Assembly: GCF_001038205.1 (NCBI RefSeq)
Contig: NZ_JWIZ01000031.1
Coordinates: forward strand, 1 to 36,667
From: Muribacter muris
Lineage (GTDB): Bacteria > Pseudomonadota > Gammaproteobacteria > Enterobacterales > Pasteurellaceae
Length of the DNA stretch: 36,667 bases
Direction of reading: 5' to 3'
Numbering within the stretch: position 1 is the first letter of the stretch; each line of letters begins with the position of its first letter. Under the pieces are notes generated by a model, which ran no database searches, was not told the origin of the DNA, and worked only from the letters and a program-made list of their open reading frames with translations. Of the stretch, positions 17,702 to 28,018 are shown piece after piece. Made by a program: the position numbers and the translations under genes.

Positions 17702-18871
17702 TTAGTTTTCAACTTTATTTTTAACGCTAAGGTAGAGCCGCAGTGCTAATAGCGCACAAGCCGATATGACTACCGCGGAAGAGTAGAAAATATTCCCAAT
17801 GCCGACCAGTGGCGAAACAATACCGCCCAAAAAGAACGGTGCAAAGCCGAGCAGCGCAGATGCTGCTCCGGCGTGTTCCCTTTCACTCTCCATTGCCAGA
17901 GATGAAATTGCCGGTAACGGTAAACCGGTCAGCAGTAACATCAAGAAGAAACCGAGTTCCACTAAAAACCAGTGTGGCTAGATAAGCAAAACCACTGCGG
18001 TATAGAGGACTGCGGTTACGAAGCCGAGTACGCCCACGCCGAGCGCCGTGCGGTTCGCCAATTTACTGCCAAGATTGGAGCCAATAACTAATGCAGCACC
18101 ATTTGCACCAAAGCAGAGGCTGAATGCCATTGACGATAAACCGTAAATACTTTGCAAGATAAAGGGGGAGGCGGCGATATAGGCAAACATCGCACCAAAT
18201 AGGAACGTTTCGATCCCGACATAGTGCATAAACAGGCGGTTTTTAATGATTTTACCGAATGAGCCGAATACGGACAGTACCGAGCCTTGCAAGCGTTTTT
18301 CTTCTGCCAAGCTCTCGCACAGACGCAGGCTGAACAGGGTAACAACCACGCCAATGAAGGTGAGGAAAATAAAAATCCCTTTCCAATTGATGTATTCCAA
18401 CAGTAGGCTGCCTAAAATGGGGGAGATAATCGGCGCAAGCCCGTTAATTGTCATTAGTAAGCCGAAAAAGCGGGTCATTTCTCGCCCACGATAAAGATCG
18501 GTAACTATCGCACGGGAAATCACCACACTGCCTGCCGACGATAATCCCTGCACGATCCTTAAAGCAATCATTGTTTCAATATTGGGTGAAAAAACGATCG
18601 CAATGGTGCTTGCGATATAAACTAACAGCGATAAAATCAGCGGTTTCTTCCGCCCGAATTTATCGCTGATAGGTCCGAGTAAAAGTTGCCCGACTGCCAA
18701 TCCGATCATCGCAGTGGTCAGCGTAAGTTGGGTCATTGATGTTGTGGTATGGAAAAATTCTGCAAGCTGTGGTAGAGACGGAAGGTAGAGATCGACGACA
18801 AAAGGGCCGAATGCCGAGAGTATGCCGAGCAATAGTGCTAAGAAAAATTTAGAGTTTGCTTTAGTCATCAT
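17702..18871 (-). pseudogene. Bcr/CflA-type multidrug efflux transporter interrupted by an in-frame amber codon
   Basis: The reading frame encodes a major facilitator superfamily drug:H+ antiporter of the Bcr/CflA group. The N-terminal part (297 residues, 18871-17981) has about nine membrane segments, the FVVDLYLPSLP motif typical of Bcr/CflA in the first helix, and GPISDKFGRKKPLIL (motif A) between helices 2 and 3. A TAG at 17978-17980 stops it. The next 91 codons, in the same frame, encode the missing C-terminal helices (ELGFFLMLLLTGLPLPAISSLAM onward) and end at 17702. Joined, it would be 389 residues, close to full-length Bcr. A single substitution (for example from CAG or TGG) explains it. 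Recent inactivation, read-through or a sequencing error are all possible. Confidence 0.85.
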
Positions 18872-18914
18872 AGTCGTTATTAAAAATTAAAAGGCAACAT
18901 TATTGTTGAAAAAA

Positions 18915-18962
18915 ACAAGCGGTCGGAAATTTGCAATATATTACAAAATTCAAACCGCTTGT
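18915..18962. repeat. Inverted pair of uptake signals upstream of bcr
   Basis: ACAAGCGGT (18915-18923) and ACCGCTTGT (18954-18962) are perfect inverted 9-mers 30 bp apart, between the NAD(P)-binding gene end and the bcr start. The pair could serve as a terminator stem for the 18978-20107 operon, although no strong T-run follows. Confidence 0.75.
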
Positions 18963-18977
18963 AAGTCGTATAGTAGG

Positions 18978-19637
18978 TTATTTTGCCGCAACCGTAAAAC
19001 GTTGGAATAAGTGAGCTTTTTGTTCAACATCATCGGCAATAGCAATGGCTAAGTCTGCCACTGAAATTCCCGCAGGTTCATCACCATTCATTAATAACTC
19101 TTCACCACCTAAGCGGTAAGAGCCTAAACGTTCTTCGCTAAATCCACTCTCTTCACCTAAACACGCTGGTGGAGAAATAAACGCCCAGTTTACATCACGG
19201 CGATCACGCAAGTCATTTAATAAATGGCGGGCTGCATTAGCGCCATCATAGATTTCTTTTGGGAAATCGGGTGTGTCGATAACTTGTAAATTAGGCGCTA
19301 CGTATAAACTACCTGCACCACCTACAACTAATAGGTAAGGTATTGCTGCTGTTTTCGCTGCTTCTAGAATAGCGTTTGCACCGCGCGTGAAATCTGCACC
19401 GATATTTGGGTTATGCCAACCGGGGTTGAAAGCACTCACAACTGCGTCAAACCCTGCTAATTGTTCGGCAAATTTTGCATTTTCTACATCAAAAGCGACC
19501 GCTTGTACGTTGTTTGCTTTGAGTACTTTATCTACATTACGTGCAAAACCAACTACTTGATGACCACGATCAGCAAGCTCTTTCACGACTGCTGCCCCAA
19601 CATAGCCAGTTGCACCGATTACTGCGATTTTTTTCAT
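18978..19637 (-). CDS. NAD(P)-binding protein, NmrA/atypical SDR type
   Basis: A 219-residue Rossmann-fold protein. The start MKKIAVIGATGYVGAAVV carries the atypical dinucleotide motif GATGYVG (8-14), and R33 after the second strand (GFARN) suggests NADPH preference. VVGGAGSLY lies mid-chain, as in the flavin reductase/BVR-B-like group often annotated as NAD(P)H-binding. No YxxxK pair is evident. Substrate is unknown. AGAGGAAT is just upstream of the start. It follows the SnoaL-like gene by 26 bp on the same strand, so the two are probably one operon. Confidence 0.82.
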   Translation of the reverse strand: MKKIAVIGATGYVGAAVVKELADRGHQVVGFARNVDKVLKANNVQAVAFDVENAKFAEQLAGFDAVVSAFNPGWHNPNIGADFTRGANAILEAAKTAAIPYLLVVGGAGSLYVAPNLQVIDTPDFPKEIYDGANAARHLLNDLRDRRDVNWAFISPPACLGEESGFSEERLGSYRLGGEELLMNGDEPAGISVADLAIAIADDVEQKAHLFQRFTVAAK

Positions 19638-19663
19638 CTTTAATTCCTCTTAATTATTGATGA

Positions 19664-20107
19664 TTAAAACATTGAACGACCGCTTTCAGTTTTTTCCGGC
19701 ACGGCTTGGATCACGTCCCAGTGTTCCACGATTTTACCGTTTTCATCAAAACGGAAAATATCCACGACCGCCTCGCCTTTATCGTTTTCGTCCATTGTGC
19801 TGTGAACGTGCAACATTACCAAATCACCGTCAGCCATTACACGCTTGATTTCTGCTTTGGATTTTGGGTGTGCTTTTAAAAATGGAACGAATGCATCAAT
19901 AAATGCCTGTCCGCCATCTGCAACAGTTGGGTTATGTTGCAAGTATTCTTTGCCAACATATTTTTCCGTAGCTTCTTTGACTTTGTGTTGGTTGAATGCC
20001 ATTTCGTAAAATGCCAACGCTGCCGCTTTATTTTGCTCCGGCGTAGTGGCAGCAACTGCCGAGAAAGAAGTGAAAAGTGCAATAGCAGTTAAAAGTGATT
20101 TTTTCAT
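19664..20107 (-). CDS. Exported SnoaL-like (NTF2-fold) protein
   Basis: A 147-residue protein with a clear signal peptide (MKKSLLTAIALFTSFSAVAA, cleaved near residue 20), so the ~127-residue mature chain should be periplasmic. The mature part has the SnoaL/NTF2-like cone-fold pattern: AALAFYEMAFN helix, YVGKEYLQHNPTVADG, a central strand DLVMLHVHST, and the end block VDIFRFDENGKIVEHWDVIQ. In this superfamily such proteins may be cyclases, hydrolases or ligand binders; which applies here is not known. AAGGA lies 8 bp upstream. It is the first gene of an operon with the NAD(P)-binding gene; a TATAAT box and candidate LysR-type site lie upstream. Confidence 0.82.
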   Translation of the reverse strand: MKKSLLTAIALFTSFSAVAATTPEQNKAAALAFYEMAFNQHKVKEATEKYVGKEYLQHNPTVADGGQAFIDAFVPFLKAHPKSKAEIKRVMADGDLVMLHVHSTMDENDKGEAVVDIFRFDENGKIVEHWDVIQAVPEKTESGRSMF

Positions 20108-20148
20108 TTTGTCGTTTCCTTAATTTTCGTTGTTCATTATGAGTTGGT

Positions 20149-20154
20149 ATTATA
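20149..20154 (-). promoter_or_regulatory. -10 box of the SnoaL-like/NAD(P)-binding operon
   Basis: A perfect TATAAT on the reverse strand, about 42 bp before the start codon. At 17-18 bp upstream the hexamer is GTTTAT or GGTTTA, a poor -35, which suggests an activated promoter. Confidence 0.6.
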
Positions 20155-20195
20155 ATGAAATAAAAATAGAGATAAACCGCAGTTTTTGAATAACA

Positions 20196-20216
20196 TTGTT
20201 TCATTTTTTGAAACAA
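20196..20216. promoter_or_regulatory. Candidate LysR-type operator
   Basis: TTGTTTCA-N5-TGAAACAA is a perfect 8-bp inverted repeat that contains the T-N11-A form. Its centre is about 64 bp upstream of the transcript start predicted from the TATAAT box, the usual place for a LysR-type recognition site. No regulator gene is adjacent. Confidence 0.5.
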
Positions 20217-20352
20217 ATGGTGGGAAATGAGGGGGATAGTTGAAGCACTGTTTTTGTATGCGCTGATGTAATGGCTATTTCAATGTCATTGTCGGGATTG
20301 AGGTACAGATGCGTTCATTAACGGCTAGATGATTTCAGTAGAAGAGATAAAC

Positions 20353-20371
20353 GGACGCCAACTTGGCGTCC
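20353..20371. repeat. Solo hairpin related to the GTAG family
   Basis: GGACGCCAA and TTGGCGTCC form a perfect palindrome around one base. The flanking tetranucleotide is GAAG on the reverse strand, not GTAG, so this is a diverged member. It could also help end pepA, although no clear T-run follows. Apart from this, the promoter elements above and an uptake signal near 20430, I see nothing else in 20108-20451. Confidence 0.5.
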
Positions 20372-20451
20372 TTCGCTATAAGTAAAGGTGCAATTTTGCG
20401 TAACGACATCATATCGCAAGTTTTTCTATCAAACGCACCGCTTGTGCTTCA

Positions 20452-21948
20452 TTATTCAGGCTGTGCGACTTTATCGATCAAAAACTGCGTCAGTAGAGGC
20501 ACGGGGCGGCCGGTTGCGCCTTTGGCGGCACCGGATTTCCACGCTGTACCGGCAATATCAAGGTGCGCCCACGGGTAGTCTTGGGTGAAGTTGGAGAGGA
20601 ATTGCCCTGCGGTAATCGCCCCGCCGAAACGCCCGCCGATGTTGGCGAGATCGGCAAAGTTGGATTTCAGCATTTCTTGGTATTCTTCGCCAAGCGGTAA
20701 ACGCCAAGTGTGATCGTCTGCTTTTTCTGCTGCTTGCAATAGCTGGTCGGCAATCTGATTATCCGTGGAAAGCAAGCCGCTAGTGTGGTGGCCTAATGCG
20801 ACGATGCACGCACCGGTAAGGGTGGCGATGTCAATCACTACTTCAGGGTTGAAGCGTTTAACATAAGTGAGTACATCGCACAGCACTAAACGCCCTTCGG
20901 CATCAGTATTCAGCACTTCCACGGTTAAGCCTGACATTGTGGTGAGAATATCGCCCGGTCGGTAGGCATTGCCGTCCGGCATATTTTCGCAGCCGGCTAA
21001 CACGCCGATGACATTAAGCGGTAAATTGAGTTGGGCGATGGCTTGCATTGTGCCATAGACGGACGCTGCACCGCCCATATCGTATTTCATCTCGTCCATT
21101 GCTTCCGACGGCTTAATGGAGATACCGCCGGAGTCGAAGGTCAGCCCTTTGCCGACCAGCACAATCGGTTTGGCGGACGGGTTCGGGTGGTTTTTGTATT
21201 CGATGACAGACATAAACGCCGGATTTGCCGAGCCGCGCGATACGGCAAGATAGCTGTGCATACCGAGGGCTGCCATCTCTTTTTCGTCAATCACGTTGGT
21301 GGTGATATTGGCATAACGTTTGCCGAGTGCGACCGCCAGTTCGCTGAGGTATTTCGGGTTACAGACATTCGGCGGGCAGTTTGCCACATCTTTTGCACAT
21401 TTTACCCCGTAAGCGACCGCTTGCCCTTCCAAAATGGCTTTTTCAACCAGCGGTTGTTGTTCGGTATCGCAGGCAAAATGGAGCGTTGTCAGCGTAGGGT
21501 TAGGGGCTTTTTGGCGTTTAAATTCATCGTAGCGGTATTGGCTTTCCTGCACCGCTTCAATTGCAAACCGCACGTTCCAATAGGATGTGCGATGTTGCAC
21601 GGTTAATTCCGTTAAGGCACAGACTGCGTGATTAACATTGATGTCGCCGAGCGTTTGCGCCATTTTTTGCACAATTTGTTTATATTGGCGATCGCTTAAC
21701 GGTGCTGGTTTACCGCAGCTGAGGAGTAATACACGAGTTGCCGCCACGTTCGGCACATTGTGTAATAACAGGCTTTGCCCTAATTTGCCGGTGAGATCGC
21801 CGGTTTTTAGCAGGTTGGTGAGGTAGCCTTGGCTGAGGGTGTCCAACTGCGCGGCGGCTGCCGTGAGTTGATTGTCTTCGTAGACGCCCACGACTAAACA
21901 GTCGCTCGCTAGGTTGGCAAGTGCCAAATCGGCTAAACGAAATTCCAT
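20452..21948 (-). CDS. pepA: Cytosol (leucyl) aminopeptidase, M17 family
   Basis: Hexameric two-metal aminopeptidase of 498 residues, close to Escherichia coli PepA (503). The N-terminal macro-like domain (1-170) is variable. The catalytic domain has [16 protein letters not shown] (metal Lys and Asp), [10 protein letters not shown] (Asp and Lys region), and the M17 signature [10 protein letters not shown]. The end includes [12 protein letters not shown] and [10 protein letters not shown]. PepA also binds DNA in enterobacteria (Xer recombination, carAB control); whether it does so here is not shown. It is divergent from lptF, as in enterobacteria, across a 265-bp gap containing a long inverted repeat. 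Confidence 0.95.
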   Translation of the reverse strand: MEFRLADLALANLASDCLVVGVYEDNQLTAAAAQLDTLSQGYLTNLLKTGDLTGKLGQSLLLHNVPNVAATRVLLLSCGKPAPLSDRQYKQIVQKMAQTLGDINVNHAVCALTELTVQHRTSYWNVRFAIEAVQESQYRYDEFKRQKAPNPTLTTLHFACDTEQQPLVEKAILEGQAVAYGVKCAKDVANCPPNVCNPKYLSELAVALGKRYANITTNVIDEKEMAALGMHSYLAVSRGSANPAFMSVIEYKNHPNPSAKPIVLVGKGLTFDSGGISIKPSEAMDEMKYDMGGAASVYGTMQAIAQLNLPLNVIGVLAGCENMPDGNAYRPGDILTTMSGLTVEVLNTDAEGRLVLCDVLTYVKRFNPEVVIDIATLTGACIVALGHHTSGLLSTDNQIADQLLQAAEKADDHTWRLPLGEEYQEMLKSNFADLANIGGRFGGAITAGQFLSNFTQDYPWAHLDIAGTAWKSGAAKGATGRPVPLLTQFLIDKVAQPE

Positions 21949-21995
21949 AAAATCCTCCCGTGATTTTTTCTGTGTAAAAGGGTATGATTACGCTT

Positions 21996-22148
21996 TTGCA
22001 AGCGGTCGGCTCGGGCAAACTGTTTTCAACATAATGCCAAACTCAAAGATGGCAAACAATGAGGCGGAAAGCTCATCAATGTAGCGTGCTGATATGTCAT
22101 TTGGCATAAATGGATTGCAAATAGTTTGCCCAAACCGACCGCTTGCAA
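21996..22148. repeat. Long imperfect inverted repeat between pepA and lptF
   Basis: The left arm (21996-22041) begins TTGCAAGCGGTCGG and continues GGGCAAACT ... ATGCCAAA. The right arm (22100-22148) is its imperfect reverse complement: TTTGGCAT ... AGTTTGCCC ... CCGACCGCTTGCAA. In the outer 29 bases 25 match. The ends are uptake signals. A 58-nt loop contains a further ATGAG/CTCAT hairpin. Confidence 0.8.
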
Positions 22149-22213
22149 CTTGGCGTTAAGCTACCCTGTTAATAAAAAATTGCAAGTAATAATTTGCAAA
22201 ACGAGAGTGGATT

Positions 22214-23311
22214 GTGATTTTAAGTCGATATTTAACCAAAGAGATTTTTAAAAGCCAAATTGCTATCTTATTTATTTTGTTGGTGATTTTCTTCTGCCAA
22301 CAATTAGTGCGGGTACTCAGTTCGGCGGTGAGTGGCAAAGTGCCGACCGATTTGGTCTTGAGTCTGTTGGGGCTGGGAATGCCGACAATGGCACAACTGA
22401 TGTTGCCGTTGTCGCTCTTTATTGCGTTATTGCTGACCCTTGGGCGTTTTTATGCGGAAAGCGAAATTACCGTGATGCGAGCCTGCGGGGTCGGGCAGAG
22501 CTTATTGGTCAAGTCCGCTCTGTTTCTGTCCCTTTTTACGACCGCGATTGCCGTTTATAACGTATTTTGGCTGACCCCTTGGGCGATCAATAAACAGAGC
22601 GAAATGTTGGCGGAGGCGAAAGCCAATCCCCGTTTTGCTGCTCTGTCAGCCGGGCAGTTTATGTCCGCGGGCGGTTATGTTTTATTTATTGATAACATTG
22701 AAAATAATCGGATTAACGATATTTATGTGTTCCAGCCGGATCAGCAGAAGAAAAACAAACCGTCCGTGGTGTTTGCCGAATCGGGCGAGCTGCAAGGTTT
22801 GCCGAACGGCGATCAACGCCTCAATTTAACCAACAGCACCCGCTACGAAGGCACGCCGCAGACAGCGGATTTTCGCATTTCACACTTTGATCGTTACAGT
22901 GCCTATTTAGGCTATCAAGATGTAGAAACCGATGAAAAATTGGTGCAGCGGGCGGATTTCAACAAGCTCATTCAGGATAATTTCCCCGAAGCGAAGTCTG
23001 AATTGCAATGGCGTTTTGCCTTGATTTTTGCCGTACCGCTGATGGCGTTGTTAGCTGTGCCGATGAGCAGCGTGAACCCTCGCCAAGGGCGATTTGCCAA
23101 ATTATTGCCGGCATTGTTGCTGTATTTAATTTATTTTCTGTTGCAAAGCTCTCTCAAATCGGCGGGCGGATCGGGCAAAGTCGATGCTACGCTGTGGATG
23201 CCGTTGGTGTCGCTCGCTTTCTTGCTACTCGGGATTGTGCTGAACAGTTGGGACAGCAAAGCGATGTCCGCACTGCGTTACCGTTTTCACGCCCAAAAGG
23301 TGAAGAACTAA
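22214..23311 (+). CDS. lptF: LptF, lipopolysaccharide export permease
   Basis: One of the two membrane subunits of LptB2FG, which extracts lipopolysaccharide from the inner membrane and passes it to LptC/LptA. It has 365 residues. Three N-terminal helices (first [19 protein letters not shown], about 17-36), a periplasmic beta-jellyroll region (about 125-265), and three C-terminal helices ([15 protein letters not shown] onward) give the family pattern. The start is GTG at 22214: it yields [15 protein letters not shown], matching the conserved LptF N-terminus, and a purine-rich GAGAGTGG lies before it. lptG starts on the base after its stop (TAAATG). Confidence 0.96.
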   Translation: MILSRYLTKEIFKSQIAILFILLVIFFCQQLVRVLSSAVSGKVPTDLVLSLLGLGMPTMAQLMLPLSLFIALLLTLGRFYAESEITVMRACGVGQSLLVKSALFLSLFTTAIAVYNVFWLTPWAINKQSEMLAEAKANPRFAALSAGQFMSAGGYVLFIDNIENNRINDIYVFQPDQQKKNKPSVVFAESGELQGLPNGDQRLNLTNSTRYEGTPQTADFRISHFDRYSAYLGYQDVETDEKLVQRADFNKLIQDNFPEAKSELQWRFALIFAVPLMALLAVPMSSVNPRQGRFAKLLPALLLYLIYFLLQSSLKSAGGSGKVDATLWMPLVSLAFLLLGIVLNSWDSKAMSALRYRFHAQKVKN

Positions 23312-24385
23312 ATGAATGTATTAGAACGTTATATCGGAAAAACGATCCTTGCCGCCATTATGCTGACCCTGTTTATGTTGGTTGGCTTGGGGGCGATTAT
23401 TAAATTTGTCGAAGAGTTTCGTGATGTCGGCAAAGGCAGTTATGACGGCTTAATGGCGGCGTACTATACCTTTTTAACCATTCCCCGTGATGTCGAAACA
23501 TTTTTCCCGATTGCCGCCCTGCTCGGCTCATTAATGGGGCTTGGCACACTTGCCAGCCGCAGTGAATTAGTGGTGATGCAAGCCTCCGGTTTCTCCCGTT
23601 TCCGCATCGGGTTAGCGGTGATGAAAACCGCCATTCCGTTGGTGGTATTCACAATGGTAATCGGGGAGTGGGGCGTGCCGCAAACGGAGCAGTTTGCCCG
23701 TAATATGCGCTCAATCGCCCAAAGTGGCGGTTCAATGCTCTCAACCCAAGGCGGTTTTTGGGCGAAGGACGGCAAGGATTTCATCTATATTCGCCACATT
23801 CAGGACGAAACACACTTGCAAAATGTGATGATTTACCATTTTGATGAACAGAAAGCCTTACAAGCGATCACCAAAGCGGAACGGGCGATCTATTCGGCGG
23901 CACAAGGCTGGATTTTGCAGCAGGTAGAAAAATCCCGTGTCGGCGAGCAGGCAATTAGCCAAGGCAAAGAGCCGGATCAGCAATGGCAAACCAGCATTAC
24001 GCCGAGTAAATTGGGGATTGTATCGCTCAAGCCGGAATCGCTCTCTATCTCGGGTTTGGCGGATTATGTCGGCTTTTTGAAAGACACAGGGCAAGATCCG
24101 AAACGCTTTGAAATCACCTTTTGGCGAAAAGTATTTCAGCCCGTTTCAATGGCGGTGATGATGTTGCTGGCGATTTCCTTTATTTTCGGCCCGTTACGCA
24201 GCAGCACAATGGGCGCAAAAATCGTGATTGGCATTATCGCTGGCTTTGTGTTTTATGTCGCCAATATCGTGTTTGGTAATCTAAGTCTGGTTGTATCGTG
24301 GCTACCGGTGGCGGTGGGAGCGTTGATCCCAAGCCTACTCTGCTTAACGATTATTTGGTGGCTACTCACTAAAAAGCGGGATTAG
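23312..24385 (+). CDS. lptG: LptG, lipopolysaccharide export permease
   Basis: Second membrane subunit of LptB2FG; 357 residues starting MNVLERYIGKTILAAIMLTL. It has three N-terminal helices, a periplasmic jellyroll domain with a Gln-rich stretch, and three C-terminal helices (VSMAVMMLLAISFIFGPLRSS onward). FFPIAALLGSLMGLGTLASRSELVVM is the coupling-helix region shared with LptF. Translation is probably coupled to lptF. An uptake signal follows the stop within a few bases. The ATPase gene lptB is not in the window. Confidence 0.96.
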   Translation: MNVLERYIGKTILAAIMLTLFMLVGLGAIIKFVEEFRDVGKGSYDGLMAAYYTFLTIPRDVETFFPIAALLGSLMGLGTLASRSELVVMQASGFSRFRIGLAVMKTAIPLVVFTMVIGEWGVPQTEQFARNMRSIAQSGGSMLSTQGGFWAKDGKDFIYIRHIQDETHLQNVMIYHFDEQKALQAITKAERAIYSAAQGWILQQVEKSRVGEQAISQGKEPDQQWQTSITPSKLGIVSLKPESLSISGLADYVGFLKDTGQDPKRFEITFWRKVFQPVSMAVMMLLAISFIFGPLRSSTMGAKIVIGIIAGFVFYVANIVFGNLSLVVSWLPVAVGALIPSLLCLTIIWWLLTKKRD

Positions 24386-24527
24386 CAAGCGGTTGGTTAC
24401 GCCGAGATATTTGCAATATTACTGATGATTGTTACATTGCAGGGCGGTGTTATTTCACCCTCACGATAAAATAGCGGGAACGCTACTGCGTCTGCCCATA
24501 AATCCGTTTTCATATCAAGGAACATCA

Positions 24528-27500
24528 ATGTCTAAACCCCGTTTTGTCCATTTAAAAGTGCATAGCGATTTCTCAATGATCAACGGTTTGGCGAAAGTCA
24601 AACCGCTGGTGAAAGCCTGTGCCGCCAATGAAATGGTGGCAATGGCATTGACAGACTTCACCAATTTCTGCGGGCTGGTACGCTTTTACGGCGAAGCACT
24701 GGGGGCGGGGATTAAACCGATTATCGGGGCGGATGTGGTGGTGCGTGCCGAGCCGGAGAGCGAGGAACGCTTTGAGCTTACCCTATTGGCGAAAAATAAT
24801 CTCGGCTACAAAAATATTACCCTGTTATTGTCAAAGGCTTACCAGCAGGGCTATGTCGATGTGCCGATAATTGAAAAAGCGTGGCTGGCGGAGCTGAACG
24901 AAGGCATTATCCTGCTTTCCGGCGGGCGTAACGGCGATGTGGGCAAGGCGTTACTCAAAGAGAACGAAGCGGAAGCCGAAGCACTGCTGGCATTCTATCA
25001 AACCCATTTTCCCCAACACTATTACCTTTCATTGTGCCGCACGGGGCGAGCGGACGAAGAACGTTATATTCAACAAGCGGTCGCCTTTTCGCAAAAATTT
25101 GCGATTCCGTTGGTGGCGGTAAATGATGTACTGTTTTTGCAGGCGGACGATTTTGAGGCGCACGAAATTCGGGTGGCGATTCACGATAGCTTTACCCTTG
25201 ACGATCCGAAACGCCCGAAAAGATATTCCGAGCAGCAATATTTCCGCTCGGAACAGGAAATGGTCGAGCTGTTTGCCGATATTCCGCAGGCAATTGAAAA
25301 TACCTTGCTTATTGCTCAACGTTGTAATGTAACCATTCGGCTGGGCGAGTATTTCCTGCCCAATTTCCCGACCGGTGAACTGTCCACCGAAGAGTTTTTA
25401 GTGCAAAAGTCCCGTGAAGGCTTGGAAGAGCGGTTGGCATTTTTATTCCCTGATCCGCAGGAACGGGCAGACAAGCGGGCGGTTTATGACGAAAGATTGC
25501 AAGTCGAACTTGATGTAATTAACCAAATGGGCTTCCCCGGCTACTTCTTGATCGTGATGGAATTTATCCAATGGTCGAAGGATAACGATATTCCCGTTGG
25601 GCCGGGGCGGGGGTCGGGCGCCGGCTCACTGGTGGCGTATGCACTGAAAATTACCGATCTTGATCCCCTTGCCTTTGATCTGCTTTTTGAGCGTTTTCTT
25701 AATCCGGAACGGGTGTCGATGCCCGATTTTGACGTCGATTTCTGTATGGACGGACGGGATCGGGTGATCGAGCACGTCTCCGAAACCTACGGGCGGCAAG
25801 CAGTATCGCAAATTATCACTTTCGGTACAATGGCGGCGAAAGCGGTTATCCGTGATGTCGGGCGGGTGCTGGGGCATCCGTATAGCTTTGTCGATCGCAT
25901 TTCTAAACTGATTCCGCCCGATCCGGGAATGACGCTCGCCAAAGCCTTTGCCGTTGAGCCGAAACTACAAGAAATTTATGACGCCGATGAGGAAGTACAA
26001 GCCCTGATCGATATGGCTCGCAAATTGGAGGGGGTAACCCGTAACGCCGGTAAGCACGCCGGCGGGGTCGTGATTGCGCCTACGGCGATCACCGATTTTT
26101 CACCGCTCTATTGTGATGCCTACGGTCATCACCCGGTTACTCACTTTGATAAAAACGATGTGGAATATGCCGGCTTGGTCAAATTCGACTTCTTAGGGCT
26201 GCGAACACTCACGATTATTAAATGGGCGTTGGAAATGATTAACCAACGGCTTGCGACAGAGGGCAAACCACCGATTCAGATTGAAAGCATTCCGTTGGAC
26301 GATAAAAAAGCCTTCGATTTATTGCTGAAAGCGAAAACCACGGCGGTGTTCCAACTGGAATCACGGGGCATGAAGGATCTGATTTCACGTCTCAAACCCG
26401 ACTGTTTTGAGGATATTATTGCGTTAGTGGCGCTTTTCCGACCGGGGCCGTTGGAGTCGGGAATGGTGCAGAACTTTATTGACCGTAAACACGGGCGGGA
26501 GGAAGTCTCTTACCCCGATGCACAATATCAGCACGAGTCGCTCAAGCCGATTTTAGAGCCGACCTACGGCATTATCTTGTATCAAGAGCAGGTAATGCAG
26601 ATTGCACAAGTGCTGGCGGGTTATACCCTTGGCGGTGCGGATTTACTGCGGCGGGCAATGGGGAAGAAAAAGCCTGAGGAGATGGCGGCGCAGCGTTCCA
26701 CCTTTGAAAGCGGGGCGATAAAAAACGGTGTGGACGGCGAACTGGCGATGAAAATCTTCGACTTGGTGGAAAAATTTGCCGGCTACGGCTTTAACAAATC
26801 CCACTCGGCAGCCTATGCGTTGGTGTCTTACCAAACCTTATGGCTGAAAGCGCATTATCCGGCGGAATTTATGGCGGCGGTGATGACCTCTGAGATGGAT
26901 AATACCGATAAAATTGTCGGCTTTTACGATGAGTGTATCAATATGGGTCTGACGGTTGTGTCGCCCGATATTAACAGCGGTAAGCACCGTTTCAGCGTGA
27001 ATGAGAAAGGCGAGATTGTGTACGGCTTGGGGGCGATTAAAGGCGTGGGCGAAGGGCCGGTCGATGCGATTTTAGAAGCCCGTCAAAAAGGCGGGATTTT
27101 CAAAGATCTGTTTGATTTAACCGCGCGGGTGGATCTGAAAAAAGTCAATCGCCGCACCTTTGAGGGCTTAATTATGGCGGGGGCATTTGATAAACTGGGC
27201 CCGCACCGTGCTGCGCTGATGAAAAACTTGGAAGATGCCCTCAAAGCCTCGGATCAACACAGCAAAATGGAAGCGCTGGGGCAAAGCGATATGTTCGGCG
27301 TGCTGACGGAAACGCCCGAAGAAGTGCAAAGCGCCTATGCCAATACGCCGAAATGGACGGAACAAGCGGTGCTGGAGGGGGAAAAATCAACACTCGGTTT
27401 ATATTTAAGCGGACACCCGATCGGGCGTTTCCTCAAAGAGCTGGCATATTATGCACCGGCTCGGCTGAATGAATTGCAGCCAACCTATCGAGGACAAACC

Positions 27501-28004
27501 ACCACAGTGGCAGGGATTATTATGGCGACCCGCATCGCAGTTACCAAACGGGGCAATCGGATCGGTATCGCCAGTATTGAGGATCGTGCCGGTAAGCTGG
27601 ATATTACCCTGTTTTCCGAAGCGTTGGAGAATTACGGCGATCTGCTGCAAAAAGATCAGATTATTATTGCGACCGGTGCGGTGCAAAATGATGATTTCAG
27701 CGGCGGGTTAAAAATGTCGGCACGGGAGCTGATCAGTTTAGACGATGCCCGCAGCCGCTATGCAAAAAGTTTGGCTCTGGCGATCAATCAAGAACAGATT
27801 ACGCCGCAGTTTATCAAAACCTTGGCGGAACTGATTGAGCCTTATAAAGAGGGCATTTTGCCGCTCCATTTCTACTATCAAAGCCCCGAAGGGCGAGCCT
27901 TACTGCGCGGCGGGGTAGAATGGCGGGTCAGCCCGAAAGAAGAAATGCTGACCAAACTGAAAAATTTACTCGGCGAAAATGCCGTTGAACTGGAATTTGA
28001 ATAA
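24528..28004 (+). CDS. dnaE: DNA polymerase III subunit alpha
   Basis: Replicative polymerase core subunit, 1158 residues from the ATG at 24528 with AAGGA 6 bp upstream. The frame is open for 33 more codons, but that extension has no ribosome site and would move the catalytic residues out of register. Domains in order: PHP ([19 protein letters not shown] at the start), polymerase III palm with catalytic Asp400 and Asp402 in [21 protein letters not shown], fingers ([25 protein letters not shown]), tandem HhH region, OB fold ([18 protein letters not shown], about 1000-1080) and the C-terminal tau-binding end. Positions equal those of Escherichia coli DnaE minus one. waaL follows after 14 bp. 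Confidence 0.98.
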   Translation: MSKPRFVHLKVHSDFSMINGLAKVKPLVKACAANEMVAMALTDFTNFCGLVRFYGEALGAGIKPIIGADVVVRAEPESEERFELTLLAKNNLGYKNITLLLSKAYQQGYVDVPIIEKAWLAELNEGIILLSGGRNGDVGKALLKENEAEAEALLAFYQTHFPQHYYLSLCRTGRADEERYIQQAVAFSQKFAIPLVAVNDVLFLQADDFEAHEIRVAIHDSFTLDDPKRPKRYSEQQYFRSEQEMVELFADIPQAIENTLLIAQRCNVTIRLGEYFLPNFPTGELSTEEFLVQKSREGLEERLAFLFPDPQERADKRAVYDERLQVELDVINQMGFPGYFLIVMEFIQWSKDNDIPVGPGRGSGAGSLVAYALKITDLDPLAFDLLFERFLNPERVSMPDFDVDFCMDGRDRVIEHVSETYGRQAVSQIITFGTMAAKAVIRDVGRVLGHPYSFVDRISKLIPPDPGMTLAKAFAVEPKLQEIYDADEEVQALIDMARKLEGVTRNAGKHAGGVVIAPTAITDFSPLYCDAYGHHPVTHFDKNDVEYAGLVKFDFLGLRTLTIIKWALEMINQRLATEGKPPIQIESIPLDDKKAFDLLLKAKTTAVFQLESRGMKDLISRLKPDCFEDIIALVALFRPGPLESGMVQNFIDRKHGREEVSYPDAQYQHESLKPILEPTYGIILYQEQVMQIAQVLAGYTLGGADLLRRAMGKKKPEEMAAQRSTFESGAIKNGVDGELAMKIFDLVEKFAGYGFNKSHSAAYALVSYQTLWLKAHYPAEFMAAVMTSEMDNTDKIVGFYDECINMGLTVVSPDINSGKHRFSVNEKGEIVYGLGAIKGVGEGPVDAILEARQKGGIFKDLFDLTARVDLKKVNRRTFEGLIMAGAFDKLGPHRAALMKNLEDALKASDQHSKMEALGQSDMFGVLTETPEEVQSAYANTPKWTEQAVLEGEKSTLGLYLSGHPIGRFLKELAYYAPARLNELQPTYRGQTTTVAGIIMATRIAVTKRGNRIGIASIEDRAGKLDITLFSEALENYGDLLQKDQIIIATGAVQNDDFSGGLKMSARELISLDDARSRYAKSLALAINQEQITPQFIKTLAELIEPYKEGILPLHFYYQSPEGRALLRGGVEWRVSPKEEMLTKLKNLLGENAVELEFE

Positions 28005-28018
28005 TTAAGGATACCCGA

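Noticed and set aside
21031-21606. 191-residue forward open frame opposite pepA
   Set aside because: It lies wholly antisense to conserved PepA motifs, is His/Arg/Cys-rich in the manner of shadow frames, and has no ribosome site.
24429-24527. 33-codon N-terminal extension of dnaE
   Set aside because: No ribosome site or family similarity; the ATG at 24528 puts the catalytic Asp residues at the expected positions.
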